The position numbers and the translations under genes are program-made. A stretch of 64,000 bases of DNA from Thiotrichales bacterium 19S3-11. GTDB taxonomy: Bacteria > Pseudomonadota > Gammaproteobacteria > Francisellales > Francisellaceae. This document shows, one piece after another, positions 9,793 through 18,393 of this stretch. How positions within the stretch are numbered: the stretch's first letter is position 1; every line of letters begins with the position of its first letter. The stretch covers positions 1-64,000 of the forward strand of contig JAKJJU010000015.1 of the NCBI GenBank assembly GCA_021713295.1, in the 5' to 3' direction. The notes beneath the pieces are model-generated. The model did no database searches. It had not been told where the DNA came from and saw only the letters and a program-made list of their open reading frames with translations.

Positions 9793-10386
9793 TTAATCTA
9801 AAACAGTGATCGACATTTCTCTTAAACAATCACATAGGCGTATTAAGGGTAGTCCGATTAATGTATTCGGGTCATCTCCATCAAGTTTCTTAAAAAGGCT
9901 AATACCAAGTCCTTCAGATTTAAAGCTACCTGCACAATTAAAAGGTTGTTCTTTATCAATGTAATTGATAATCTCCGATGCGCTTAATTTCCTAAAATAA
10001 ACATTAAATGGCTCAACTAGGGCTATGGTTTGTTTTGTTTGTGTATTTAGCACGCATAAACTGGTATAAAAGCTAACGCATTGTTCACTAAAACTGGTTA
10101 GTTGTTTGATTGCATTTTCTTTTGTATGGGGCTTGCCTAAAATTTGATGGTTAAAGGTTGCTACCTGATCAGATGCAATGATAATACATTCTTCTGAGGT
10201 GGTGGTTTCTGAAACGGTATAAGCTTTTTGTATTGCTAAGCGTTTGACCAATTGCGTGGGGGGTTCATTAGGTAGTGGGCTTTCATCAATATCTGGAGAA
10301 ATACAGCGAAACGTAAGCTGTAACTTTTCAAGTAAAGCTTTGCGATAAGGTGAAGATGAGGCAAGAATAAAATTAATGCTTTGCAT
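9793..10386 (-). CDS. yceF: Maf-family nucleotide pyrophosphatase, YceF type
   Basis: House-cleaning pyrophosphatase that hydrolyses modified nucleotides (m7GTP in the E. coli YceF subfamily) to monophosphates. The N-terminal ILASSSPYRKALLEKLQ is the Maf substrate-binding loop; SDQVATF holds the catalytic Asp; later CAGSFKSEGLGISLFKKLDGDDPNTLIGLPL is the characteristic YceF block. 197 aa, normal length, cytoplasmic. It converges with the giant gene across an 88-base gap and is divergent from the hemolysin III gene with a 110-base shared promoter region. Confidence 0.93.
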   Translation of the reverse strand: MQSINFILASSSPYRKALLEKLQLTFRCISPDIDESPLPNEPPTQLVKRLAIQKAYTVSETTTSEECIIIASDQVATFNHQILGKPHTKENAIKQLTSFSEQCVSFYTSLCVLNTQTKQTIALVEPFNVYFRKLSASEIINYIDKEQPFNCAGSFKSEGLGISLFKKLDGDDPNTLIGLPLIRLCDCLREMSITVLD

Positions 10387-10496
10387 AGTTTAGATTATGT
10401 TACGAATTATTTACAAAAGGTTGTTTATTATAACCGATTTTTGAACAATAATTATAGATATACATAAAATTATCAAAATAGGAAATTGAAAGTAAG

Positions 10497-11156
10497 ATGT
10501 CACACTCGCATCATGATGTGATTTTTTCAAAATCTGAAGAGAAGATGAATACACTAACGCATTTATTGGGTGTGATAATTGGCGTGGTATCTTTAGTCTT
10601 ACTAATGATAAAGTCCTATGATTCAGGCTATGCTGTTAATATAATAAGTTGCGTTATTTTTGCGGTGAGTATTATTATTTTATATTCATCAAGCAGTCTT
10701 TACCATCTGCTAAATGAAGGTAAGGCCAAACGTTTTTTTAGAGCCTTGGATCATTTAAGTATTTATCTGCTAATTGCAGGAACTTATACACCGGTTGCTT
10801 TGGTTATGGTTAAATCACCTTATAGTTGGATTATTTTTGGCATCTTATGGGGGTTAGTTGGATTAGGGTTTGCTTATAAGCTTATCTTTTTTCATTCAGG
10901 GTGGTTATCAACGTTTATCTATATTATGATGGGCTGGACAGCCTTAGGCTTTGTTGTACAAGTGATTGAGGCATTACCTTTAGGCGCTTTAATGTTGATA
11001 TTATTAGGGGGGGTGATTTATACATCGGGTACGGTTTTCTATATGCTAGATGAACAGATAAAATATGCGCATGCATTGTGGCATTTATTTGTATTGGCAG
11101 GTACAGTATGTCATGTCTTGGCTGTATATTTATACATTGCAGGTATGAAACATTAA
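10497..11156 (+). CDS. Hemolysin III / PAQR-family membrane protein
   Basis: Seven hydrophobic segments in 219 aa. Family signatures are visible: EKMNTLTHLLGVIIG at the first helix, SSSLYHL after the third, RALDHLSIYLLIAGTYTP in the middle and HALWHLFVLAGTVCHVLAVY at the end, providing the conserved Ser, Asp and His residues of the metal-binding PAQR core. E. coli YqfA/TrhA is the model; despite the name, hemolysis is not its established role, and it has been linked to membrane energetics or fluidity. A 29-base gap to the next gene suggests co-transcription with murU. Confidence 0.9.
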   Translation: MSHSHHDVIFSKSEEKMNTLTHLLGVIIGVVSLVLLMIKSYDSGYAVNIISCVIFAVSIIILYSSSSLYHLLNEGKAKRFFRALDHLSIYLLIAGTYTPVALVMVKSPYSWIIFGILWGLVGLGFAYKLIFFHSGWLSTFIYIMMGWTALGFVVQVIEALPLGALMLILLGGVIYTSGTVFYMLDEQIKYAHALWHLFVLAGTVCHVLAVYLYIAGMKH

Positions 11157-11185
11157 TATAAAAACGAAAGGAATAATAGCGATCA

Positions 11186-11842
11186 ATGAAAGCGATGATT
11201 TTAGCTGCAGGGCGTGGTCGAAGAATGAGGCATTTAACAAAGGATAAGCCAAAGCCACTATTATCAGTTAGAGGTAAAAGTCTACTTGAAGCACAGATTG
11301 ATCGTTTGGTTAAAGCTGGCATTGATGAAATTATTATAAATGTTGCCTATTTGGGTGATCAAATTATAAAAGCAATTGGCTTTGGTGAACGTTGGGCAGT
11401 AAAAATAAGCTATTCCTGTGAGCCTGAACCATTAGAGACCGGCGGGGGTATTTGTCGAGCTTTAGCTTTTTTATCCGATACATTTATTGTTGTTAATGCT
11501 GATATTGTTACCGATTATAATTATGCTCAATTGTTAAATTTGCAATTAGATCCTAACCATCAAGCTCACTTGATTTTAGTTGAAAATCCACCGCATCATC
11601 TAAAGGGTGATTTTTCAGTTAAAGATAATATTCCTAGCACTAAGCTAAATGCGAAAACGTATACTTTTTCAGGAATGGGCCTGTATCATAAAAGTTTATT
11701 TGATGGCTATTATCCTGGTTGTAACCTAAGGTTGCCAGATATATGGCGAATGCCAATGACCCAACATAAAGTAACAGCTGAAATATATGATGGTGTTTGG
11801 GCGGATATAGGCACACCTGAGCGTTTGAGTGTTTATAATTAG
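11186..11842 (+). CDS. murU: N-acetylmuramate 1-phosphate uridylyltransferase-like nucleotidyltransferase
   Basis: Sugar-phosphate nucleotidyltransferase of 218 aa. The N-terminal MKAMILAAGRGRRMRHLTKDKPKPLL is the nucleotide-binding signature with the conserved KPK; EPLETGGGI and VVNADIVTDYN supply the sugar site and metal-binding Asp; WADIGTPERL closes the fold. These fit MurU of the cell-wall recycling pathway (MurNAc-1-P to UDP-MurNAc), as in Pseudomonas. The kinase AmgK, usually the neighbour, is not next to it here, so a related sugar nucleotidyltransferase is possible. Probably in an operon with the upstream membrane protein. Confidence 0.75.
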   Translation: MKAMILAAGRGRRMRHLTKDKPKPLLSVRGKSLLEAQIDRLVKAGIDEIIINVAYLGDQIIKAIGFGERWAVKISYSCEPEPLETGGGICRALAFLSDTFIVVNADIVTDYNYAQLLNLQLDPNHQAHLILVENPPHHLKGDFSVKDNIPSTKLNAKTYTFSGMGLYHKSLFDGYYPGCNLRLPDIWRMPMTQHKVTAEIYDGVWADIGTPERLSVYN

Positions 11843-11871
11843 TACACAGATGCGCTTGTGAAGAAATTTCC

Positions 11872-11900
11872 TTAACATTGCTGCTTAAAGCGCTTATGAT
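11872..11900 (+). promoter_or_regulatory. Sigma-70 type promoter for rdgC-ugd-rpe
   Basis: TTAACA (11872-11877), a 17-base spacer and TATGAT (11895-11900) lie 54 bases upstream of the rdgC start. Each hexamer matches the consensus in four or five of six positions with ideal spacing. The three downstream genes have gaps of 16 and about 29 bases, so this may drive all of them. Confidence 0.55.
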
Positions 11901-11953
11901 ATCTGCAGTAACTTAAATCGTTTTTGATAGATCAATTTTAAGGAATAAAAACA

Positions 11954-12964
11954 ATGTGGTTTAAAAATTTAATTATTTTTCAATTAACCGAATCATTTAA
12001 ATTAACTTCAGAAGACTTAGAGAAAGCACTGAGCGAATTTCGCTTCCAACCTTGTCCATCATCAGAAGCATTATCATTAGGTTGGAGTTCGCCATCACAA
12101 CAGGCTGAAGGAACCTTAGTTCATGCAGCAAATGGTTACTTAATGGTTGCACTAAAAATAGAAGAGAAAATAGTACCAGCTTCAGTTGTTAAAGAAATGT
12201 TGGATGAAAAGATAGAAGAAATTGAATTAAGAGAAAACAAAAAAGTTCGTAAAAAGGAAAAGGATGCGCTAAAAGATGAGATTTATCATAGTCTTTTACC
12301 AAAGGCTTTCTCGAAGCATTCATTTATTTATGGTTATATCGATACCAAGGCCAATCTGCTAGTTATTGATGCAGCGTCGATGAAAAAAGCTGAAACCTTA
12401 ACAGTTCAATTAAGAAAAGCACTGGGCTCATTTAAAATTCAAACACCTGATATTGTGACAATTCCATTATTATTAACGAAATGGTTGACAGAAAATCAAT
12501 ACCCCAATGATTTGGTTATTGAAGATAACTGTGTTTTAAAAGACCCAGATGACAATAGTGGTACCATTCGTTGTCAAAGACAAAATTTACTCTCGGGTGA
12601 AATAGCACAATTAATTGAAAATGGTCGTGAAGTTATTCAACTGGGGTTAACTTGGAAGGAGCAAATATCATTTGTAGTTAAAGATGACTTTAGTATACGT
12701 TCGGTGAAATTTTTAGAAATTTTACAAGATCAGGCCAATGATATTTTCACAGAAACAGAATCACAAAAATTTGATGCTGATTTTACCATTATGACTGAAA
12801 ATATGCATGAGTTTTTAATTGCAATGTTTGAGCTGTTTGCCAATGAGCCATTAAAAATCAAACAACAAAAAGATACAATAGAAGTAGCAGAAGATGTTAC
12901 AGTTGATCAATTGATCCAACAAGCATCAAACGAGGAACAAATACAAAATACTCAGTCAAGTTAA
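11954..12964 (+). CDS. rdgC: Recombination-associated protein RdgC
   Basis: DNA-binding ring protein that modulates RecA in gammaproteobacteria. The N-terminus MWFKNLIIFQLTESFKL, the block PCPSSEALSLGWSSP and EGTLVHAANGYLMVALKIEEKIVPASVVKE...EKIEEIE are characteristic of the family; the core with KDEIYHSLLPKAFSKHSFIYGYID follows. 336 aa against about 303 in E. coli; the extra length is a polar Gln/Glu-rich C-terminus. Cytoplasmic/nucleoid. First gene of a likely rdgC-ugd-rpe transcript with a good promoter and AAGGAATAAAAAC SD. Confidence 0.93.
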   Translation: MWFKNLIIFQLTESFKLTSEDLEKALSEFRFQPCPSSEALSLGWSSPSQQAEGTLVHAANGYLMVALKIEEKIVPASVVKEMLDEKIEEIELRENKKVRKKEKDALKDEIYHSLLPKAFSKHSFIYGYIDTKANLLVIDAASMKKAETLTVQLRKALGSFKIQTPDIVTIPLLLTKWLTENQYPNDLVIEDNCVLKDPDDNSGTIRCQRQNLLSGEIAQLIENGREVIQLGLTWKEQISFVVKDDFSIRSVKFLEILQDQANDIFTETESQKFDADFTIMTENMHEFLIAMFELFANEPLKIKQQKDTIEVAEDVTVDQLIQQASNEEQIQNTQSS

Positions 12965-12980
12965 ATAGGATTCAATAGAC

Positions 12981-14306
12981 ATGAGAATTACAATATTTGG
13001 CTCAGGCTATGTAGGCCTAGTGACAGGAACTTGTTTTGCTGAAATGGGAAATCATGTGACTTGTGTTGATATAAATTCTGAGCGAGTTGATAAATTAAAT
13101 CATGGTTTTTGCCCAATATTTGAACCAGGCTTAGAAACATTAATTAAAAAAAACTTAAAAGCTTGCCGCATTCGTTTTGAGTCTCAAGCAAAAGAAGCAA
13201 TTGAACATGCTGAAGTTATCTTTATTGCCGTTGGTACACCGCCAGAAGAAGATGGTTCAGCTGATCTACAATATGTATTACAGGTCGCTAAAACAATTGG
13301 TAAGTATTTAAATGGTGAAAAGGTAATCGTTAATAAATCAACGGTACCAGTTGGAACAGCAGATCAAGTTAAAGCGACAATCGGCGCTGAATTAAGCCAA
13401 CGTAATGCTCATATAGCATTTCATGTTGTTTCAAATCCTGAGTTTTTAAAAGAAGGTGATGCAGTTAATGATTGTATGAATCCAGATCGAGTAATTGTTG
13501 GGGTTGACTCTGACAAAGCAATGAATGTAATGCGACGTTTATATCAAGCATTTAATCGAAATCATAATAAAGTTATGTTTATGGATGTCCGCTCGGCTGA
13601 GTTAACAAAGTATGCAGCGAATGCGATGCTGGCTACAAAAATAAGCTTTATGAATGAAATGAGTCGTATTGCTGAAGCAGTTGGTGCGGATGTTGAACAA
13701 GTTCGTCTAGGGATTGGTTCGGATCGACGTATCGGCTATCATTTTATCTATCCCGGTTGTGGCTATGGTGGTTCATGTTTTCCGAAAGATGTTCAGGCGT
13801 TAAGGTATACCTCAGAACAGCACCAATATAAGGCAAGAATTTTAAATGCGGTACATGAGGTTAATCAGGATCAAAAACAATTCTTATTTGAAAAAATTGA
13901 TGCTTATTTTAATGGTGAGCTTGAAGGTAAAACAATTGCTTTATGGGGGCTTGCGTTTAAACCAAATACCGATGATATACGCGAAGCGCCTGCTAGGGAT
14001 TTAGTTGAAAAGTTATTCCAAAAAAAGGTGACGGTCAAAGCGTATGATCCTGAAGCAATGGATAACTTTAAAAAGGTTTATGCTAATGAATCAATTTCAT
14101 ATTACACAACACCGGAAGCTGTTTTAGATAATGCAGATGCCTTGGTTGTGGCGACTGAATGGCTGTGTTTTAGATCACCGGATTTTGATTTAATCAAAGC
14201 AAAGTTAAAGACGCCCGTCATTTTTGATGGTCGAAACTTGTATAGTCCAGAGTATTTAAAGCAGCTAGGGATTGATTATCTGTCAATTGGACGTGTTTTT
14301 AACTAA
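12981..14306 (+). CDS. ugd: UDP-glucose 6-dehydrogenase
   Basis: Oxidises UDP-glucose to UDP-glucuronate with two NAD+. N-terminal Rossmann motif [21 protein letters not shown]; middle [12 protein letters not shown] and [24 protein letters not shown]; catalytic Cys266 in [14 protein letters not shown]-terminal [18 protein letters not shown] nucleotide-sugar domain. 441 aa, normal length. UDP-glucuronate feeds surface polysaccharide or lipid A modification; no such partner lies next to it. Starts 16 bases after rdgC. Confidence 0.95.
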   Translation: MRITIFGSGYVGLVTGTCFAEMGNHVTCVDINSERVDKLNHGFCPIFEPGLETLIKKNLKACRIRFESQAKEAIEHAEVIFIAVGTPPEEDGSADLQYVLQVAKTIGKYLNGEKVIVNKSTVPVGTADQVKATIGAELSQRNAHIAFHVVSNPEFLKEGDAVNDCMNPDRVIVGVDSDKAMNVMRRLYQAFNRNHNKVMFMDVRSAELTKYAANAMLATKISFMNEMSRIAEAVGADVEQVRLGIGSDRRIGYHFIYPGCGYGGSCFPKDVQALRYTSEQHQYKARILNAVHEVNQDQKQFLFEKIDAYFNGELEGKTIALWGLAFKPNTDDIREAPARDLVEKLFQKKVTVKAYDPEAMDNFKKVYANESISYYTTPEAVLDNADALVVATEWLCFRSPDFDLIKAKLKTPVIFDGRNLYSPEYLKQLGIDYLSIGRVFN

Positions 14307-14335
14307 ACAGGTTGAAATATATAGGTTAGAGAGTG

Positions 14336-15001
14336 ATGAAACAACACTATTGGATTTGCCCATCAATTTTATCAGCAAATATAGCAAGATTGTATGAAGA
14401 AGTGACTAGTGTGATCGAAGCAGGCTGTGATCGTATTCATGTTGATGTTATGGATAATCATTATGTACCAAATTTAACATTTGGCCCAATGATTGTTGAA
14501 GCGTTAAGAAAAGAAGGAATTACAATGCCGTTGGATGTGCATTTAATGGTCGAATCGGTGGATGAATTAATTGAAAGTTTTGCTAAAGCAGGTGCTAGTA
14601 GTATTGTTTTTCATCCCGAAGCATCCAAACATGTTGATCGTAGCTTAATGCTAATTCGTCAGTTTGGTATTGAGGCAGGTTTAGTTTTAAATCCCTCAAC
14701 TAACCCATCGGTATTAAATTATGTCAAAGAGCGTATATCTCGAGTATTGTTGATGTCTGTTAACCCTGGATTTGGCGGTCAATCATTTATTCCAGCAGTA
14801 TTAGATAAAATTAAAAGCGTTCGTCAACTGATTGATAAAGATAACTTGTCAATTCGTCTTGAAGTTGATGGGGGTGTTAATGCTAATAATATAAAGTCAA
14901 TTGCAGATGCTGGTGCTGATACTTTTGTCGCAGGTAATGCAATTTTTGGGCATAGCTCTTATAAAGAAGCAATCCAATCGTTAAGAAAGCGATTACAATA
15001 A
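14336..15001 (+). CDS. rpe: Ribulose-phosphate 3-epimerase
   Basis: Interconverts ribulose-5-phosphate and xylulose-5-phosphate in the pentose phosphate pathway. TIM-barrel landmarks: [29 protein letters not shown] (metal-binding His and Asp), [20 protein letters not shown] (phosphate loop) and [11 protein letters not shown] (second catalytic Asp). The ATG at 14336 is chosen over a GTG three bases before because the protein then starts [10 protein letters not shown], close to usual. 221 aa. Last gene of the rdgC-ugd-rpe group. Confidence 0.95.
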   Translation: MKQHYWICPSILSANIARLYEEVTSVIEAGCDRIHVDVMDNHYVPNLTFGPMIVEALRKEGITMPLDVHLMVESVDELIESFAKAGASSIVFHPEASKHVDRSLMLIRQFGIEAGLVLNPSTNPSVLNYVKERISRVLLMSVNPGFGGQSFIPAVLDKIKSVRQLIDKDNLSIRLEVDGGVNANNIKSIADAGADTFVAGNAIFGHSSYKEAIQSLRKRLQ

Positions 15002-15084
15002 AAATCATTCTGTTCAAAATTCACTCAGTTCTAAAATACACCCAATGTCTGATTATTTTTAATTTGTTGATATTCAATTAATAG

Positions 15085-15166
15085 AACCTCCTAAAGTTTG
15101 AAATATTTTATATTTGGTTATTTTGCAAAAATTTAACATAATCAAACTTCATAAACTTAGGAGGTT
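15085..15166 (+). promoter_or_regulatory. Leader hairpin that pairs the SD of the kinase-like gene
   Basis: AACCTCCTAAAGTTT (15085-15099) is complementary to AAACTTAGGAGGTT (15153-15166) with one bulged A, a 14-bp helix closing a 53-base AT-rich loop. The 3' arm contains the whole SD AGGAGG that serves the ATG at 15172. In RNA this would hide the ribosome site. A weaker competing helix GTTTGA (15096-15101) with TCAAAC (15142-15147) exists. Pairing is seen directly; a thermosensor or regulated-leader role is inference. Confidence 0.6.
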
Positions 15167-15171
15167 GAAAA

Positions 15172-15933
15172 ATGACACGTGAAGTAACCAGAAAAAATGC
15201 TGGTATTGGCCAATTTGGTATAGTTAATCAAGTTAGAATGACGGATGAGATGGGTTTTAGAGATGGTCTCTATGCACAGAAAAATATAAAACCAAGTAAA
15301 TTACATTTGGTTAATATTGCTGAGGAAACAAATCGATGGAATGAATTTTTTAGAGCCTGTAAAATGGATGACTTAGCTTGTGCTCAAGCAGAAGATGATA
15401 CCATGTACACACCTTGGATTGAAGGTAGTGAACCATCTGCAGAAGAAGTTAAATTAGCAGTTATAACACTTTATAACATGGACTATTTTATGGCAGATCC
15501 AAAACCTGATAACTTTAAAAAACTTGCTGATGGACGCGTTATCCCTGTTGATTTTGGTCAGATTTTTCATAGAGATAGCAAGAAGATAACTGAACACTCA
15601 ATTGCATTGATGCACAATGCACCATTCGAATATAGTCGATATTTTCCAGATGCTCGAGAAATTTCAGAGGCATATTGCAGTTATCAAAGTGAGCGTTTAG
15701 ATAAGGTTTCAGCAATGGACCTGCATGAAGCAGAACATCAATCATATTTTGGTTTTGCTGAAGTACCTGTGTTAATGGCGCCACCACCCGGTGGGTTTGG
15801 CAGGCAACTACAATTAGCAAGGGAAGAAGCGCTAGCCCAAGAACAAGTAAAGGATGAAGTTCCTTTGCTATTTGTTGATGATGGTAAAGAAAAATCAAGT
15901 TCTTGTTGTTGGAATCCGTGTGTTATTTTATAG
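15172..15933 (+). CDS. Protein-kinase-like protein with C-terminal CaaX box; effector candidate
   Basis: 253 aa, no signal peptide. A reduced protein-kinase signature can be read in order: glycine loop G11-x-G13-x-F-G16-x-V, a YAQK37 strand, Glu51/52 in a helix-like stretch, a catalytic-loop block MAD109PK111PDN114 (usual HRDLKPDN) and D127FG129. The C-lobe after DFG is short. The tail is acidic (EEALAQEQVKDEV, VDDGKEK) and then ends SSSCCWNPCVIL: CVIL is a CaaX box with Leu at X, predicting geranylgeranylation by a host enzyme, with two more Cys at 245-246 that could be palmitoylated. Bacteria lack CaaX prenyltransferases, so this points to function on a host membrane. Very strong SD AGGAGG, itself paired in the leader. 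Confidence 0.7.
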   Translation: MTREVTRKNAGIGQFGIVNQVRMTDEMGFRDGLYAQKNIKPSKLHLVNIAEETNRWNEFFRACKMDDLACAQAEDDTMYTPWIEGSEPSAEEVKLAVITLYNMDYFMADPKPDNFKKLADGRVIPVDFGQIFHRDSKKITEHSIALMHNAPFEYSRYFPDAREISEAYCSYQSERLDKVSAMDLHEAEHQSYFGFAEVPVLMAPPPGGFGRQLQLAREEALAQEQVKDEVPLLFVDDGKEKSSSCCWNPCVIL

Positions 15934-16143
15934 GGCTAACTAAAATAGAATCTAAATTGGGGGGATGATATTTATAATTTTTTGTTAAAAGCCCGTTATA
16001 ATAAGCTTATATTTATTGGCTATAAAGGGTTAATGAAAATTTTCATGCTAAAAGTGAATTTTAAAAAGGTAGTGTGTATTCATTTATGATTTTGTTTCAG
16101 TTACAATCGTCCATAATTGAAAAAGTACTGATGTAAGAAATAG

Positions 16144-16782
16144 ATGCATTATTATTTATTGGGTGATCAATGCCTTATTTTTTCTTTTGGTGATGTGATT
16201 TCTAAAGAGTTAAGTCATCAAGTCTTATGTAGTTATTATGCACTAGTAAATAATGAATCATTTTTAGATCAATTTCAGATCACCGATTTAGTGCCATCCT
16301 ATAATGCGTTGGCATTTCACTTTTTAAATGACCGCAAAGATAAATATATTAAGCTAGTAGTTGAAGCTGAACAGTTAATTAAAACTGAGTTAAAAAGAAA
16401 AACTAAAACTTGGTTAAAAAATTCAAATCAATGGCAAGTTGATGTGAGCTATTGTGGGCATGATTTAGCTCGTGTTGCAAGTTATACTAAATTAACTGAA
16501 AAAGAAGTTATTGATCTGCATTGCTTAGAAACTTATCAAATAGCGATGTTGGGTTTTGTTCCGTTTTTTCCTTATTTAATAGGATTAAACCCAAAATTAG
16601 AAGTACCAAGACGTCAAAGGGCTAGAGTAAGAGTAAATAAAGGTAGTGTGGCACTAGCAGGAAAACAAACGGGCATTTATTCTCAATCATCACCTGGTGG
16701 TTGGAATATAATTGGCTCAACAGATTTTGATCTATTTGAAAGTTTAAAACCTGGTGATACACTTAAGTTTAATGAGATTTAG
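16144..16782 (+). CDS. pxpB: 5-oxoprolinase subunit PxpB (KipI family)
   Basis: Small subunit of the ATP-dependent 5-oxoprolinase PxpABC, which opens pyroglutamate to glutamate. The C-terminal half has the hallmark LGFVPFFPYLIGLNPKLEVPRRQRARVRVNKGSVALAGKQTGIYSQSSPGGWNIIG (cyclophilin-like fold of the KipI family). 212 aa, close to the usual 218. First gene of a pxpB-pxpA-pxpC operon; a TATAAT at 15997-16002 lies about 140 bases upstream. The SD is weak. Cytoplasmic. Confidence 0.9.
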   Translation: MHYYLLGDQCLIFSFGDVISKELSHQVLCSYYALVNNESFLDQFQITDLVPSYNALAFHFLNDRKDKYIKLVVEAEQLIKTELKRKTKTWLKNSNQWQVDVSYCGHDLARVASYTKLTEKEVIDLHCLETYQIAMLGFVPFFPYLIGLNPKLEVPRRQRARVRVNKGSVALAGKQTGIYSQSSPGGWNIIGSTDFDLFESLKPGDTLKFNEI

Positions 16783-16832
16783 CTTATTAAAGATTAAAAC
16801 AATGTTAAAGATAGTCAAAAAAAGGAATTTAC

Positions 16833-17564
16833 ATGTTAATTAATTGTGATATTGGTGAACGAGGAGAAACAAATCCCATCGATCAAGAGCTATTACAATA
16901 TGTAGATATTGTAAATATAGCTTGTGGTGGTCATGCTGGAGATGAGACGAGCGTTTCGTATTTCTCACATGAGGCAAGACGTCGCGGTATTATGGTGACT
17001 GCCCATTTATCTTATCCTGATCGTGTCAATTTTGGTCGTAAGGAATTAGATATTTCTAATCAGGAGCTTGCTAAGCATTTAGATGAACAATTAGGTATGT
17101 TTTCCTTTATTCGAAGGGTTAAACTTCATGGTGCTTTATATCATAAAGCAAATACTAACCTTAAGCTTGCTTTGTTTTTAGCTAGGTGGTTAAGTACAAG
17201 AGGGATTGAACAAGTAGTAGCACCAGAAGGAAGTTTGTTAGCTTCTGCTTGTGCAAGGTTGGACATCCAGTGCCTTTATGAAGCATTTCTTGAACGGCGT
17301 TATTGCATGTCAAATGATCAGTTAACTTTAGTTGCTCGTAATAAAGCTTATGCTTGCATTGATGATCCGGAAGAAGCATTAGCTCAATATGAAGATATTT
17401 TAGCTGGTTATGTTAAGACATACGAAGAAAACCATTTGGGTAAATTAGTTTCTCAACGACGTCTAATTCGTGCAGATACTGTTTGTATTCACTCAGACTC
17501 ACCAATAGCATTACAATTAATCTACCGTATTAAAGCGTTAGGCTCTTATGCTGAAAATATCTGA
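16833..17564 (+). CDS. pxpA: 5-oxoprolinase subunit PxpA (LamB/YcsF family)
   Basis: Seven-stranded barrel subunit of 5-oxoprolinase. The start LINCDIGERGE..PIDQELLQYVDIVNIACGGHAGDE is diagnostic, followed by GIMVTAHLSYPDR.NFGRKEL and VKLHGALYHKAN with conserved acidic and His residues, and a C-terminal VCIHSDSP. 243 aa. The mid-operon position between pxpB and pxpC and its 17-base overlap with pxpC indicate coupled synthesis of the complex. A SD AAAAAGGAATTTAC precedes the ATG. Confidence 0.93.
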   Translation: MLINCDIGERGETNPIDQELLQYVDIVNIACGGHAGDETSVSYFSHEARRRGIMVTAHLSYPDRVNFGRKELDISNQELAKHLDEQLGMFSFIRRVKLHGALYHKANTNLKLALFLARWLSTRGIEQVVAPEGSLLASACARLDIQCLYEAFLERRYCMSNDQLTLVARNKAYACIDDPEEALAQYEDILAGYVKTYEENHLGKLVSQRRLIRADTVCIHSDSPIALQLIYRIKALGSYAENI

Positions 17565-18393
17565 GCAAGGGTTGTGCTTTGATGCATTAATGCCAACTTA
17601 TGGGCAGCAAGCTTTTGGTATTTCACCTAAAGGTGCATTAGATCAGTTATCTTACCAAGAGGCAAAAGTATTATTAGGCGAGCCGGAGTGTCATCAAGTT
17701 GTAGAAATAGTTTATCCACCAAAATTTGAATTTACACAAGATTCAATTTTTGTCCTAACAGGTGCACATTTTGATAATGCAGTATTGCTATATCGTGATC
17801 GACACAAATTAATAGCACATGCGACAGTTATATTTGCTCCAGCAAATAGTCAGTTAATTTTAAAAAAGAAAACGTATGGTTTTAGGGGCTATTTGGCAGT
17901 ATCATCATTAACCGAGCAAAATAAAAAAAGAATTGGTTTGAGAAGGGGGCTATTTTCGAGATGGTTTCATTGGTATGAAATAAATCAACCAATTAGAGTG
18001 ATGGAAGCTCCAGAAGTTGATATTTTAGATAATCAAAAGGATTTTTTAGGCCAACGATGGAAAATTTCGCCTCATTCAGATAATATGGGACTTCGCTTAA
18101 TGAGTGAAGTGCCATTGAAATATGAGGCTAAGTCAATGATTTCAGAGGCTGTGACAGATGGTACGATTCAACTAACTCAAGATGGGCCCATTGTTTTATT
18201 AAGGCATCGCCAATGTACGGGGGGCTATCCTAGAATTTATAATGTCATTAGTGCTGATGTTGATATGCTGGCACAGTATATACCTGGGCAAACGTTACAT
18301 TTTAGTAAGGTTACGCTTGATGAAGCATTGGAGTTGAAATATAAAAAAGAAACAGATTTTGAAGTGTTTAAAGCATTTTTCATGGATAATTAA
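17548..18393 (+). CDS. pxpC: 5-oxoprolinase subunit PxpC (KipA family)
   Basis: Large biotin-carboxylase-associated fold subunit (cyclophilin-like) of the 5-oxoprolinase. Family blocks: FGISPKGALDQLSYQEAKVLLGEP near the start, FVLTGAHFDNAV, FRGYLAVSS, WKISPHSDNMGLRLM and SEAVTDGTIQLTQDGPIVLLRHRQCTGGYPRI. 281 aa, a little shorter than E. coli (about 310). It overlaps the 3' end of pxpA by 17 bases. With Ggt at 57 kb it would let the cell recover glutamate from glutathione breakdown products (inference). Confidence 0.92.
   Translation: MLKISEQGLCFDALMPTYGQQAFGISPKGALDQLSYQEAKVLLGEPECHQVVEIVYPPKFEFTQDSIFVLTGAHFDNAVLLYRDRHKLIAHATVIFAPANSQLILKKKTYGFRGYLAVSSLTEQNKKRIGLRRGLFSRWFHWYEINQPIRVMEAPEVDILDNQKDFLGQRWKISPHSDNMGLRLMSEVPLKYEAKSMISEAVTDGTIQLTQDGPIVLLRHRQCTGGYPRIYNVISADVDMLAQYIPGQTLHFSKVTLDEALELKYKKETDFEVFKAFFMDN

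Noticed and set aside
11186-11842. Mannose-1-phosphate guanylyltransferase or GlmU-type function
   Set aside because: Too short for GlmU and lacking a left-handed beta-helix; the motif set fits MurU better, though the partner AmgK is absent nearby.
16034-16090. An 18-codon ORF upstream of pxpB
   Set aside because: No convincing SD, no resemblance to anything, and such short frames are frequent by chance.
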